From Candidatus Planktophila sulfonica (GTDB lineage: Bacteria; Actinomycetota; Actinomycetes; Nanopelagicales; Nanopelagicaceae), in contig NZ_CP016773.1 of the NCBI RefSeq assembly GCF_002288065.1, positions 186,001 to 250,000 on the forward strand: a stretch of DNA of 64,000 bases. Reading direction: 5' to 3'. The notes under the pieces are model-generated. The model was not told the DNA's origin, did not search any database, and saw only the letters and a list, made by a program, of their open reading frames with translations. Shown here one piece after another: positions 35,039 to 45,757 of this stretch (positions are counted from its first letter, which is position 1; each line of letters starts with the position of its first letter). Made by a program: the position numbers and the translations under genes.

Positions 35039-36082
35039 TTATCCCTCTTGTAAGTCAGTAGGCGCGTTATGAACGTCGAGAACATCGCCAGATAACTTAT
35101 CTGTGCGGTTCAGCGGCTTCTTGGCATCTTCCTTATAGATCGCTGGGATTGAGCCCAGGAGACCTTTCTGGAAATCTTCAAATGCTTGAAGTACTTCGCG
35201 CTTTGTATTCATGACAAATGGACCCATCCAAGCAACAGGTTCCTTGATTGGTTGACCACCGAGAATAAAGAGCTCGAGGTTTGGTGAACGTGACTCTTGC
35301 TGATTCGCAGCACGCACAACGATTGTGTCGCCATCTCCGAAGACGGTGAGCTGACCCATTGAAACCGGACGCTGTTCGTCACCAACAAAACCATGTCCTG
35401 ACATTGTGTAAACAAGTGCGTTGTAATCCTTGCGCCATGGAAGGCGAAGTTCTGCACCAGGTGCCACAGTTGCGTGAATCAAAGTAATTGGAGTCTGTGT
35501 TGTTCCAGGACCTACATGGCCATCAAGTTCACCAGCAATGATGCGAACAAGGGAACCGCCATCAGTTGAAGATAGAAGTGCAACGTCGTTTGCACGAACA
35601 TCCTGATATGCAGGAGGTGACCACTTCTTAGCTGCTGGGAGATTTACCCAAAGTTGGAAACCGTGGAACAAGCCACCTGACATCACGAGATGCTCTGGGG
35701 GAGTTTCAATGTGAAGAATTCCGCCACCAGCAGTCATCCATTGCGTATCTCCATCAGAGATTGTTCCGCCGCCACCATTGGAATCTTTATGATCAAAGAT
35801 GCCATCAATAATGTATGTAACAGTTTCGAAACCACGGTGTGGGTGCCACGGAGTTCCCTTTGGCTCACCTGGTGCATATTCCACTTCACCCATTTGATCG
35901 AGGTGAATAAATGGATCGAGCTCTGCTAAATCAACACCAGCAAATGCACGACGGACCGGGAAACCTTCTCCTTCAAAACCTTGCGGAGCAGTTGTAATGC
36001 TCTTAACGCGACGCGCACGCAGACCTGTTGTATCGCTGATGCGCGGAAGGATAGTGATGTCACTGACGGTTACTGCTGGCAC
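35039..36082 (-). CDS. Pirin family cupin protein
   Basis: This 347-residue bicupin protein has WHPHRGFETVTYIIDG with the metal-binding His residues in the first cupin (about 80-100) and HIETPPEHLVMSGGLFHGFQLWVNLP following it. Pirins include quercetin-type dioxygenases; the substrate here is unknown. I start at GTG 36082, which has AAAGGAG five bases upstream; the ATG at 36124 lies inside the promoter. The promoter holds a perfect palindrome, so the gene is probably repressed until an inducer appears. The VOC gene follows. Confidence 0.88.
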   Translation of the reverse strand: MPAVTVSDITILPRISDTTGLRARRVKSITTAPQGFEGEGFPVRRAFAGVDLAELDPFIHLDQMGEVEYAPGEPKGTPWHPHRGFETVTYIIDGIFDHKDSNGGGGTISDGDTQWMTAGGGILHIETPPEHLVMSGGLFHGFQLWVNLPAAKKWSPPAYQDVRANDVALLSSTDGGSLVRIIAGELDGHVGPGTTQTPITLIHATVAPGAELRLPWRKDYNALVYTMSGHGFVGDEQRPVSMGQLTVFGDGDTIVVRAANQQESRSPNLELFILGGQPIKEPVAWMGPFVMNTKREVLQAFEDFQKGLLGSIPAIYKEDAKKPLNRTDKLSGDVLDVHNAPTDLQEG

Positions 36083-36105
36083 GGTGGCTCCTTTGACTTG
36101 CGTTA

Positions 36106-36134
36106 AATGTAGTTGAACTTTCAACTAGTCGCAA
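36106..36134 (-). promoter_or_regulatory. Pirin promoter with operator in the -35/-10 spacer
   Basis: On the minus strand TTGCGA (36134-36129), a 17-base spacer and TACATT (36111-36106) form a standard promoter. The spacer is almost entirely the perfect 18-bp palindrome TAGTTGAAAGTTCAACTA (36110-36127). A repressor of the MarR or HxlR type bound there would block polymerase. Confidence 0.75.
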
Positions 36135-36140
36135 GGCGAA

Positions 36141-37463
36141 TTAAACGGGCTCATTCATGGAGCGTGCAGGCGTGAAGAACTCTTTTCCGAGCGGAGATGT
36201 CCAGGTGCAGGAGCCATCGCTAAAGCTTTGAATTCTCCAGCCGTCGTGAGTCTTGAGTCGGTGATGCCTTCGACAGAGTGCGCCGATATTTTCAGGAGAG
36301 GTTGAACCCCCGGATTCCCAACTTTCGGCGTGATCGAGATCGGAGAGAAGGGCCGACCTTCGACAACCTGGAAAACGACAAGTTCGATCTCGGGCGATCA
36401 GAAAATCCTTGAGATGTTGCGGTGGCTCGTAACTTTCGCGCCCAAAATCAAGAAGATTGCCAGTTTGTGGCTCTGTAATGAATCTCTTCCACTTCGCATC
36501 CGATGCGAGTTCTCGAGCAACCGACGCGGGAATAGGGCCGTAGCCCGCAAGCTGACCAGGATTTTCAGCAAGACCTAGAAGTGTTGGTAGATCGACAGTC
36601 ACATTGACGGTGAGCGGACGACGCTGCGGAGTGACGGTCTCAGAGACTTCAGAGAGAAAGTTAGAGCAGATTGTTGAAAGTGCATCTGCGCGCTTCTGAT
36701 CAATTGTGCGATCTGTATCGCTTTTGTTCTGTGAGAGATGAAGTTGATCTTGGCGCAGGATAAATGCTTCGATCGAATTCATAACTATCTGCGCATCGGC
36801 CGCGGGCAAAATTGCGACAACTGTAGACATGCCATCCGCTTCGTTATAGCAACTGACTCGACGAAGCGCCGTCGCACGCGATGTGATTTCTTCGAACTCT
36901 TCGGGAATAGCTTTAGCAATATCAGTTCGCACACGCGCTGCTACTTGCCCAGGTGTATGTAGTTCGGCGAAGGAAATTGCTCGCTGTTCTACTTCGAAGA
37001 TAACTGAATCCGGTGCACCGTTACGAATCGCAATTGCTGCTTCGCGTGCGATAACGGTGGCATGCGCAGCAGAAATTTCTCCGGTAGCAAGCGCCGAACA
37101 GGTGTTAGGCAAGTTATTAACCAAAGTGCGCGCAATATCAATGCGTGACTGAGCAGTAGCTGGTGCCAATCGAAGTGCGGTTGAAACATCTTCGCGCTCT
37201 GCCTCATCAACACCATAAAGCGGCCCTTCACCTTCGCTGGGCTGCAGTCCAGCAACTGCGGCAATTGCACGTTGACGTAACGCATAGAGCCAGCCATCTT
37301 GGCGGTCGAGAGCTGCGAGGTAGTTAATGCGATCAGCGGCGCTGAGTGAGCACGGATCAATTTCTGAGAGACGAGCCAATGTTGCGGCACCCGGAATCGT
37401 GCGGAGAAGCTCTGAGACATGTTCAGAGAGCTCAGCTACATCGATAAGGCGGGCTGTCGTCAT
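36141..37463 (-). CDS. DUF222 / HNH endonuclease-domain protein
   Basis: This 440-residue protein has the helical DUF222 region (about 1-330) followed by a C-terminal HNH nuclease motif: CRFPGCRRSALLSDLDHAESW, then NIGALCRRHHRLKTHDGW. These are the 13E12-type proteins frequent in actinobacteria, with unknown targets. Start choices are ATG 37463 or TTG 37493; I use the ATG. The HNH residues look intact. It is an unusual cargo for a small genome. It lies just upstream of the pirin promoter on the same strand. Confidence 0.88.
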   Translation of the reverse strand: MTTARLIDVAELSEHVSELLRTIPGAATLARLSEIDPCSLSAADRINYLAALDRQDGWLYALRQRAIAAVAGLQPSEGEGPLYGVDEAEREDVSTALRLAPATAQSRIDIARTLVNNLPNTCSALATGEISAAHATVIAREAAIAIRNGAPDSVIFEVEQRAISFAELHTPGQVAARVRTDIAKAIPEEFEEITSRATALRRVSCYNEADGMSTVVAILPAADAQIVMNSIEAFILRQDQLHLSQNKSDTDRTIDQKRADALSTICSNFLSEVSETVTPQRRPLTVNVTVDLPTLLGLAENPGQLAGYGPIPASVARELASDAKWKRFITEPQTGNLLDFGRESYEPPQHLKDFLIARDRTCRFPGCRRSALLSDLDHAESWESGGSTSPENIGALCRRHHRLKTHDGWRIQSFSDGSCTWTSPLGKEFFTPARSMNEPV

Positions 37464-37611
37464 GGAGGTGATATTCGTTGAGCGCACTGACAAAGCGCTC
37501 TGTCTTTTTGCTTGGCTATCGATAACTGGGGAAAAGTATTTTCGAGTGGGTGGCTCTGCGTGCGCAAATGGGCGGGTTTATTACAGTCGGTAGCGGCGTT
37601 AGAATAGGAAC

Positions 37612-38535
37612 GTGAACAAGCATGCGCCGAAGCTCAACAAGGTGATTCTGTATTACAAATTTGCGCCAATCGACGATCCTGAAGCTGTGCTGCTATGGCA
37701 GAAATATCTTTGCCAATCTCTGAATCTCAAAGGGCGCATCCTGATTTCAAAGCATGGAATCAACGGAACAGTCGGCGGCCAAATGGCTGATGTTAAGAAA
37801 TATGTGACTGAAACTCGCAGATATAACGGATTTAAAAAGACAGTCTTTAAATGGTCAGATGGAACCGGCAACGAATTCCCTCGCCTTCGCGTCGTCATCA
37901 AAGATGAACTCGTGGCATTCGGTAGCCCCAACGAGATTGAAGTTGATGAAAATGGCGTAGTCGGTGGCGGCGTACACCTTCGCCCAGAACAAGTCGAAGA
38001 GCTTGTAAAAGAGCGCGGCGATGACGTCGTCTTCTTCGACGGACGAAATGCATACGAAGCAAAAATCGGAAAGTTTAAGAATGCAATCGTTCCAGATGTA
38101 GATTCTTCGCGCGATTTCATCCGCGAAATCGAGAGCGGAAAGTACGACCACATTAAAGATAAGCCAGTCGTTACTTATTGCACCGGCGGAATTCGTTGCG
38201 AGATTTTATCTGCAGTCATGAAGAAACGCGGATTTAACGAGGTCTACCAAATCGATGGCGGAATCGTTAAGTACGGTGAGCGTTTTGGTGACGATGCAAA
38301 CTGGGAAGGCTCACTTTACGTCTTTGATGATCGAATTGCTATGGATTTCAGCGATAAGGCAAAGGTCATTGGCGAATGCGATAAGTGCAGCGCACCAACA
38401 AAAAACTTTCGCAACTGCAAGACAGAGACTTGTTTCCAATTAACTCTTCTTTGTGATTCCTGTGCATCACTGCCATCAAACCTCAGCTGCACACACGATC
38501 AATCTCGTCAGCACGATTCCGAACTCGTCGGCTAA
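37612..38535 (+). CDS. trhO: tRNA uridine-34 hydroxylase (rhodanese-domain, UPF0176)
   Basis: This 307-residue protein has an N-terminal acylphosphatase-like region (about 12-95), a rhodanese domain with active Cys190 in TYCTGGIRCE, and a C-terminal Cys cluster (Cys256, 259, 269, 274, 281, 284) that probably binds zinc. The family member TrhO hydroxylates wobble uridine 34 in tRNA using oxygen. The start is GTG, with TAGAAT six bases upstream. A GNAT gene follows after six bases. Confidence 0.92.
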   Translation: MNKHAPKLNKVILYYKFAPIDDPEAVLLWQKYLCQSLNLKGRILISKHGINGTVGGQMADVKKYVTETRRYNGFKKTVFKWSDGTGNEFPRLRVVIKDELVAFGSPNEIEVDENGVVGGGVHLRPEQVEELVKERGDDVVFFDGRNAYEAKIGKFKNAIVPDVDSSRDFIREIESGKYDHIKDKPVVTYCTGGIRCEILSAVMKKRGFNEVYQIDGGIVKYGERFGDDANWEGSLYVFDDRIAMDFSDKAKVIGECDKCSAPTKNFRNCKTETCFQLTLLCDSCASLPSNLSCTHDQSRQHDSELVG

Positions 38536-38541
38536 CCTCTC

Positions 38542-39117
38542 ATGATTTGGTGGCCTGCTGAGATCCCCACTCTGCAATATGGGCTCGTCACCCTGCGCCA
38601 AAGCGCTGAAAAAGATATCGATTCAATTTTCAACGCCTGCCAAGATCCACTGATTCCCGCTTTCACCACAGTTCCGGCGACATACACACTTGATCATGCA
38701 ATTGATTTCGTGCGATCAGATCCATTTAGCCTCGCAGAACGTCGCGAGCTGAGATTTGTTATCGAATATGGAAATGGCGCTGACGCCAAATTTGCCGGAG
38801 TGATTTCGCTTCACACCATCAACATCAAGAATCACACCGCTGAAATCGGTTACTGGCTTGAGAAATCGATGCGCGGGCAAGGCATCGGAACAATCGCTGC
38901 CAAGATGATTACTGATTATGGATTGCGCACAATTGGCTTTAGACGTATTGATGGTCTTGCCGATGTAGAAAACGCCGCTTCACAGAAACTTCTCACAACT
39001 GCGGGCTTCCAAAAGGAAGGAATATTGCGCAACAAGGTCACACGTGATGATGGTCGGCAGATTGATATGGCACTCTTTGCAACGACCGATACGACCTGGA
39101 CACCGCTAGAGCAGTAA
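38542..39117 (+). CDS. GNAT acetyltransferase, RimJ/RimL type
   Basis: This 191-residue protein begins with the family core TLRQSAEKDIDSIFNACQDP. The acetyl-CoA site reads RGQGIGTIAAKMITDYGL (about 114-131), followed by IDGLADVENAASQKLLTTAGF, typical of RimL-like N-acetyltransferases. The substrate could be a protein N-terminus or a small molecule. It sits six bases after trhO and is probably cotranscribed. Confidence 0.88.
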   Translation: MIWWPAEIPTLQYGLVTLRQSAEKDIDSIFNACQDPLIPAFTTVPATYTLDHAIDFVRSDPFSLAERRELRFVIEYGNGADAKFAGVISLHTINIKNHTAEIGYWLEKSMRGQGIGTIAAKMITDYGLRTIGFRRIDGLADVENAASQKLLTTAGFQKEGILRNKVTRDDGRQIDMALFATTDTTWTPLEQ

Positions 39118-39136
39118 TTTCACAGAGAGGAATGCC

Positions 39137-40909
39137 ATGGCAAAGAACCTCTTTCGTTCAACAGCCCTAGTCATTGCAACTCTCTCGCTCTTCGCAACAG
39201 CCCTCACAGCTCCAGCCCGTGCCGATGACAATCCTCCGCGCAAGATCCTGACTGGCTGGATTCCTTATTACTCCATGAAGACAGCGCTTCCCGATGCGCT
39301 TAACAATGCCGATTTGGTTCGCGAAGTAATGCCCTTTTGGTACACCTTGAAATTCGATGGGAAAGCGAAAGCTCCATACGTTGCAGATTTATATGCTCCA
39401 GCAAATCCAAGTGTTCCAATCTCAGAACCACTGACAGCCATGCGCAATGCCGGACTTTCGATTATTCCCACCATTACCGACGGAACGAGCAAATTGGTTT
39501 TGGCAGGACTCCTTAAGAATCCAACTTCGCGCACACAAGTCGTGAATGCGATTATGAATTTAGTACGCACAAATAATTACGATGGCATTGATCTAGATTT
39601 TGAAGGTTTTGCCTTTGTTGACGGAAACTCCACATGGGCAGGCACGGCACCTTCGTGGGTTGCACTCGTGAAAGAGCTAAGCGCCGCACTGCGTGCAGAG
39701 AAGAAGTTGCTTTCGGTCTCAACGCCATATGTACTGAACCCAACTGGGGCTCAAAAGGGTTACTTTGTATATGCATGGGCTGCCATTGCGCCTTACATCG
39801 ATAAGTTGCGAATCATGACGTACGACTATTCAGTCTCGAAGGTTGGTCCAATTGGCCCCATCACCTGGACCGAACGCACAGTTCAATATGCAGTTTCCAT
39901 CATGCCTGCCTCAAAGGTTTATGTCGGAGTACCTGGATATGGACGCGACTGGGTGACAGCGGTAACTGGCGTCTGTCCTGCAAACGTGATCAATACAGTA
40001 AAAGCAGGTGCAAAGGCAGCAACATTTGTCATGCGCGATGCAGCAGCTCTAGCGGCAACATATGGCGCAGTTCCAACATATAACGAGCAATTTGGTGAGA
40101 TGACCTTCTCGTATCAAAAGGTCTATAACGGCACAACAGCAACAGGTTTATCTACATCTTGCACTGCATCGCGAACTGCTTGGTATCAAGATGCCAGAAG
40201 CTGGGCGCTACGTGCAGACCTTGTTACCAAATATCGAATCGGTGGAATTACGGCCTGGACTTTCGGCATGGAAGAACCCTTTGCCATGGAAGCAATTCGC
40301 ACAGTTGCTAAATCAGTTGCCCCAGATCAAGTAACACTGACTGCTGCAATTGATAAGAACGTCGTTGATTATGGAAATCCAATTACTGTAAATGCGCTGA
40401 TAACAATTAAAGATAAATCTGCAGTTGCTGGAGTACCTGTTCGCATCGAAGGTAAATCACAAGGTGATTCAACGTGGCGACTTCTTGCAACAGCCACATC
40501 TGGCATCGATGGAAAGATTGAGAAAGCTGTCATTGTCGGAAAGAGCACCGCCATCCGCGTCGCATCAGATGCAACATGGGAACGTACCGAAGGCTTAAGC
40601 CCAGAGTTCCCGGTCTCCGTCAATCGTCTTCTCGTCGTATCAGCGCCTGCAACAGTTAAGTCTGCGGCCCCAATAACCATCACTGGAAATATCAGGCCAC
40701 GTCTTGCAGGAAGTTCAGTCACACTAGAAAGACTTGTTGGAAAAGAGTGGAAAGCAGCCGGAACGGCAGTTCTGACAGATGCTCAAGGCAATTTCACAAT
40801 CTCGCTAAGCGGTTACCCACGAGGAGTTATCCCATTTCGAGTAACTGTTGCTGCAGATTCGCTCTGGAACGTTGTGAGCAGCCCAACCTTTAATATCATT
40901 ATCCGGTGA
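39137..40909 (+). CDS. Secreted glycoside hydrolase family 18 protein with Ig-like domains
   Basis: This 590-residue protein has a Sec signal peptide (1-29, cut near ARA-DD), then a GH18 barrel (about 37-395) with the catalytic motif D149-GI-D152-L-D154-F-E156. Two beta-rich Ig-like repeats follow (about 397-490 and 492-590). Glu156 is the proton donor, so it should cleave chitin, peptidoglycan or a related beta-1,4 glycan outside the cell. GAGAGG precedes the ATG. Its stop overlaps the clpS start. Confidence 0.9.
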   Translation: MAKNLFRSTALVIATLSLFATALTAPARADDNPPRKILTGWIPYYSMKTALPDALNNADLVREVMPFWYTLKFDGKAKAPYVADLYAPANPSVPISEPLTAMRNAGLSIIPTITDGTSKLVLAGLLKNPTSRTQVVNAIMNLVRTNNYDGIDLDFEGFAFVDGNSTWAGTAPSWVALVKELSAALRAEKKLLSVSTPYVLNPTGAQKGYFVYAWAAIAPYIDKLRIMTYDYSVSKVGPIGPITWTERTVQYAVSIMPASKVYVGVPGYGRDWVTAVTGVCPANVINTVKAGAKAATFVMRDAAALAATYGAVPTYNEQFGEMTFSYQKVYNGTTATGLSTSCTASRTAWYQDARSWALRADLVTKYRIGGITAWTFGMEEPFAMEAIRTVAKSVAPDQVTLTAAIDKNVVDYGNPITVNALITIKDKSAVAGVPVRIEGKSQGDSTWRLLATATSGIDGKIEKAVIVGKSTAIRVASDATWERTEGLSPEFPVSVNRLLVVSAPATVKSAAPITITGNIRPRLAGSSVTLERLVGKEWKAAGTAVLTDAQGNFTISLSGYPRGVIPFRVTVAADSLWNVVSSPTFNIIIR

Positions 40910-41202
40910 TGGTAAAGACTGCAGATAAAATCGAAGAAGAGATTCGTGCAATCTTTTCTGGCGATACACCTTGGGTCACCATCGTCTGGGATGACCCCGT
41001 AAACCTGCAAACGTATGTGGTCTATGTATTTATGGAGCTCTTCGGATATTCAAAGGCGCGTGCAACAGAGTTGATGTTGCAAGTTCATAATGATGGCAAG
41101 GCCATTGTTTCTACCGGCAGCCGCGAAGAGATGGAACATGATGTGGCACGCCTACATGAATATGGGCTTTGGGCCACCTTGCAACGTGGCGATCAGCTAT
41201 GA
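40909..41202 (+). CDS. clpS: ATP-dependent Clp protease adaptor ClpS
   Basis: This 97-residue protein has the ClpS core: [23 protein letters not shown], the [17 protein letters not shown] region with the N-degron pocket, and a C-terminal helix. It delivers N-end-rule substrates to ClpC/ClpP. ATG 40909 shares a base with the preceding stop (TGATG), and GTG 40906 is an alternative. It begins the conserved actinobacterial series clpS-DUF2017-mec-cysO-cysM. Confidence 0.92.
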   Translation: MVKTADKIEEEIRAIFSGDTPWVTIVWDDPVNLQTYVVYVFMELFGYSKARATELMLQVHNDGKAIVSTGSREEMEHDVARLHEYGLWATLQRGDQL

Positions 41203-41789
41203 CCGCGACCGAAGGTTTTAAGCGCCATGGCGACCATTCATATGTAGCAACATTTGCTGACAGTGAAAAGGAAGTGCTCCTCAATCTCTGCGAGCAAATC
41301 ATTGAATTGCTGGCTGAGCGCCATGATCATGGCCACGATGACCCACTGGCGGCGATGGTTGGAATTACTTCACACGACTCTCCACCAGAAGATGAAGTGC
41401 TTCACCGCCTGCTTCCCAATGCATATGCAGATCAAGTGGATGCATCAGAATTTAGGCGATACACAGAAGCGACTTTGCGACAGAAGAAACAAGCACATGC
41501 AATCTCTATGCGTATTCATCTGAAATCTGCCGATGACGGTGTCATTGATTTAGATCATGACAATGCCAACGCATGGCTTGGAGCAATCAATGATATTCGC
41601 CTAGCACTCGGTGTCAGATTAAAAGTGCAGAACAATTCTCATGAAGATCTTGAACTTTTGGCGCCCGATGATCCTTTGCGCGGGGTGTATGCGGTCTATA
41701 CATGGCTCGGTTGGCTACAAGAGACATTGCTATCGGCGCTCATAGATGATGCCGAAGAAGATGAAGAATCACAGCTCGGTAACTCGTAA
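41199..41789 (+). CDS. aosR: DUF2017 protein, AosR-like regulator
   Basis: This 196-residue, mostly helical protein has the DUF2017 pattern (a first helix block at 24-42 with [12 protein letters not shown], and C-terminal [18 protein letters not shown]). In Mycobacterium tuberculosis the same-position gene encodes AosR, reported to act on the mec-cysO-cysM genes under oxidative stress. Here there is only one Cys (Cys31), so an internal disulfide switch is not possible. A His/Asp patch RHDHGHDD (about 41-48) might bind metal. The start overlaps clpS (ATGA). Confidence 0.78.
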   Translation: MTATEGFKRHGDHSYVATFADSEKEVLLNLCEQIIELLAERHDHGHDDPLAAMVGITSHDSPPEDEVLHRLLPNAYADQVDASEFRRYTEATLRQKKQAHAISMRIHLKSADDGVIDLDHDNANAWLGAINDIRLALGVRLKVQNNSHEDLELLAPDDPLRGVYAVYTWLGWLQETLLSALIDDAEEDEESQLGNS

Positions 41790-41826
41790 GTTCTCTCCAC
41801 TAGAAATTCTTGTGTAGGATTCTGAT

Positions 41827-42243
41827 ATGTCACTCGAGATTTCACGCGCATTTGTTGATGCAATTCTCGAACAGTCACGCGCTGAATATCCTGATGAATG
41901 CTGCGGAGTAATCCTTGGACCAGCTGGTTCAGATAAAGCTCTTCGCCATAAGCCGATGCTTAATGCAGCGCACTCACCAACATTTTATGAATTTGATCCG
42001 AAGGATCTCCTTGCGCTCTATCGCGAAGTCGATGACAACGATGAAGAGATTGTCGTCATCTATCACTCACACACTGAGACTGAGGCCTACCCATCTCGCA
42101 CAGATATTGCCTATGCCGGAGAACCAGGTGCGCATTATGTGCTGGTCTCTACACGCGAAGAGATTGCACCTGCAACAGAGTTTCGTTCATATCGCATCAT
42201 TGACGGCGTAGTTACCGAGGAACCCGTCACAATTACCGACTGA
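41827..42243 (+). CDS. mec: JAMM/M67 metallopeptidase releasing cysteine from CysO
   Basis: This 138-residue protein has the JAMM motif complete: Glu24, His80-x-His82 and Ser90-x-x-Asp93 (HSHTETEAYPSRTD). It cleaves the cysteine adduct from the C-terminus of CysO, finishing the O-phosphoserine route to cysteine. TAGGAT lies six bases before the ATG, so mec has its own leaderless promoter within the conserved cluster. Confidence 0.94.
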   Translation: MSLEISRAFVDAILEQSRAEYPDECCGVILGPAGSDKALRHKPMLNAAHSPTFYEFDPKDLLALYREVDDNDEEIVVIYHSHTETEAYPSRTDIAYAGEPGAHYVLVSTREEIAPATEFRSYRIIDGVVTEEPVTITD

Positions 42244-42289
42244 TATTTTCAATTAGAGTTCACGGCTCTTTTTCGACATAATTACCACT

Positions 42290-43515
<1,226 letters not shown>

Positions 43516-43541
43516 CGCCTTCTCGCGGTTAGACTTATTCC

Positions 43542-44339
43542 ATGAGTAACGCGCCAATCGGTATCTTCGATTCAGGCGTCGGCGGACTCACGGTAGCTCG
43601 CGCAATTCTCGATCAACTTCCCAACGAATCAACTCTCTACATCGGCGATACCGCTCGCGGACCATATGGCCCTCGTCCCCTTGCTGAAGTTCGTGACTTT
43701 GCACTCGAGACTCTCGACTTCTTGGTTGATCAAGGCGTGAAAGCTCTGGTTATTGCTTGCAACACTGCAAGTGCTGCGATGTTGCGCGATGCACGCGAGC
43801 GTTACTCGGTTCCAGTTGTTGAAGTTATTCAGCCTGCTGTTCGTCGAGCTGTAGCGGCTACTCGCTCAGGGAAGGTTGGAGTAATCGGAACTAGAGCAAC
43901 TATTGAATCAAAGGCTTATCTCGATGCATTTGCTGCAGCGCCCCAGCTATCTATTGAATCGATTGCCTGCCCACTCTTTGTTGAATATGTCGAACGCGGT
44001 GAAACATCCGGAGATGCAATCACCAAGGTTGCCCGCGAATACTTGCAGCCGATGATTGATGCCGAAGTAGATACCTTGGTTCTAGGATGTACTCACTATC
44101 CACTCCTTACCGGTGTCATTTCTTATGTAATGGGTAATGGAGTTTCACTCGTTTCCAGCGCCGAAGAGACGGCAAAAGATCTTTACCGGGTTCTTGTTGA
44201 AAATTCACTCTTGCGTCAGCCATCGGAGACTCCTGCTACACACCGTTTTCTCGCTACTGGCGATGCCAAAGCTTTTGAAGTACTTGCACGACGCTTCTTA
44301 GGACCTGAAGTAGGTTCTGTTCAACATCAAGTTCTCTAA
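43542..44339 (+). CDS. murI: Glutamate racemase
   Basis: This 265-residue protein has [16 protein letters not shown] at the N-terminus and the two catalytic cysteines Cys73 (ACNTAS) and Cys183 (LGCTHYPLL). It makes D-glutamate for peptidoglycan. TAGACT lies six bases before the ATG. The position after cysM matches the mycobacterial order, without the rhomboid and Rv1339-like genes found between them there. Confidence 0.96.
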   Translation: MSNAPIGIFDSGVGGLTVARAILDQLPNESTLYIGDTARGPYGPRPLAEVRDFALETLDFLVDQGVKALVIACNTASAAMLRDARERYSVPVVEVIQPAVRRAVAATRSGKVGVIGTRATIESKAYLDAFAAAPQLSIESIACPLFVEYVERGETSGDAITKVAREYLQPMIDAEVDTLVLGCTHYPLLTGVISYVMGNGVSLVSSAEETAKDLYRVLVENSLLRQPSETPATHRFLATGDAKAFEVLARRFLGPEVGSVQHQVL

Positions 44340-44357
44340 TATCAATACATTCAGAAA

Positions 44358-45095
44358 ATGGGGCATGACATGGCACGCAACGACGGACGATCAGTAGATC
44401 AGCTTCGCGACATCAAGATCACACGAGGTTGGCTCGATCATGCCGAAGGTTCTGTGCTTGTTGAATTTGGAAAGACTCGCGTTCTCTGTGTTGCATCCTT
44501 TACTCCTGGTGTTCCTCGCTGGCTTAAGGATTCAGGCAATGGTTGGGTTACATCTGAATATTCAATGCTCCCACGCGCAACACACACTCGTTCAGATCGT
44601 GAAAGCGTAAAGGGCAAGTTGGGCGGACGCACACAAGAAATTTCTCGCCTCATTGGACGTTCATTGCGCGGCATCGTGGATATGAAGGAACTTGGCGAAA
44701 ATACAATTGTTATTGACTGCGATGTTTTGCAGGCAGATGGCGGAACTCGCACAGCAGCAATTACAGGTGCATACGTTGCACTGGCTGACGCAATTTCATG
44801 GGCGCAAAAAGAAGGCCATGTGAAGGCAGGGGCAAAGCCACTTGCTGATTCAGTTGCAGCAGTAAGCGTTGGCATTATTGATGGAGTTCCAATGCTTGAT
44901 CTCTGTTACGAAGAAGATGTTCGCGCTGAAACAGATATGAACGTTGTCTGTTCAGGCGATGGTCGCTTTATTGAAGTACAAGGAACTGCAGAAGGTGCAC
45001 CATTTGATCGCGCCCTCCTTGACTCACTACTTAACTTGGCAGTTGCAGGATCTGCAACCCTTACAGAACTCCAGAAGCAAGCTCTCGCGAAGTAA
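44358..45095 (+). CDS. rph: Ribonuclease PH
   Basis: This 245-residue phosphorolytic exonuclease has R[14 protein letters not shown] at the start, [17 protein letters not shown] (phosphate-binding Arg) and [19 protein letters not shown]. It trims tRNA 3' ends. Two starts are possible: ATG 44358, with TACATT six bases upstream, and ATG 44370; the -10 spacing favours 44358. The rdgB start follows its stop directly. Confidence 0.95.
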   Translation: MGHDMARNDGRSVDQLRDIKITRGWLDHAEGSVLVEFGKTRVLCVASFTPGVPRWLKDSGNGWVTSEYSMLPRATHTRSDRESVKGKLGGRTQEISRLIGRSLRGIVDMKELGENTIVIDCDVLQADGGTRTAAITGAYVALADAISWAQKEGHVKAGAKPLADSVAAVSVGIIDGVPMLDLCYEEDVRAETDMNVVCSGDGRFIEVQGTAEGAPFDRALLDSLLNLAVAGSATLTELQKQALAK

Positions 45096-45713
45096 ATGGC
45101 ACATAAGCTCTTACTTGCAACGCGCAATAAAGGAAAGATCGAAGAGTTCCGCCGCATCCTTGATGCTGTTGCTCCTGGAGAGATAGATCTAGTAGGTCTT
45201 GATCAATTCCCAGATTTACATGATGTCGTCGAAGATGGAACAACCTTCGAAGCTAACGCTTTGAAGAAGGCACGCGAAATGTCTATTGCAACCGGAATTC
45301 CTGCAATTGCTGATGACAGCGGACTCTGTGTCGATGCACTTAATGGAGATCCTGGAATTTTCTCAGCTCGATGGGCTGGAAACCATGGCGATGATGCAGC
45401 CAATACTGCGAAGGTATTAGAACAATTAGCAGATATTCCAGATGAGAAGCGAAGCGCTCACTTCACCTGCGTCGCTGCTCTCTATCTTCCTGATGGCAGA
45501 AGCCATTGCGAAGAAGCCCACTTCGATGGCTGGATTCTGCGCGCACCAATTGGCGAACAAGGATTTGGCTACGACCCAATATTTAGACCAGATGGATTGC
45601 AGCTCTCCAGCGCACAAATGAGCGCAGAAGAGAAGGATGCGATTAGCCATCGAGGGAAATCACTCCGAGCAATAGCACCGCATGTGATCACTTTGCTCAA
45701 ATCCCTAGGTTAA
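45096..45713 (+). CDS. rdgB: XTP/dITP diphosphatase (RdgB/HAM1)
   Basis: This 205-residue protein has the N-terminal substrate loop [12 protein letters not shown], the metal site [10 protein letters not shown], the GFGYDPIF motif and SHRGKSLRA near the end. It removes non-canonical purine triphosphates. It is translated directly after rph with no spacer. It closes the conserved clpS-to-rdgB block. Confidence 0.95.
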   Translation: MAHKLLLATRNKGKIEEFRRILDAVAPGEIDLVGLDQFPDLHDVVEDGTTFEANALKKAREMSIATGIPAIADDSGLCVDALNGDPGIFSARWAGNHGDDAANTAKVLEQLADIPDEKRSAHFTCVAALYLPDGRSHCEEAHFDGWILRAPIGEQGFGYDPIFRPDGLQLSSAQMSAEEKDAISHRGKSLRAIAPHVITLLKSLG

Positions 45714-45757
45714 ACTTTCCTTATATTCCACCGTTTCATAACTCAAGGAGATATACC

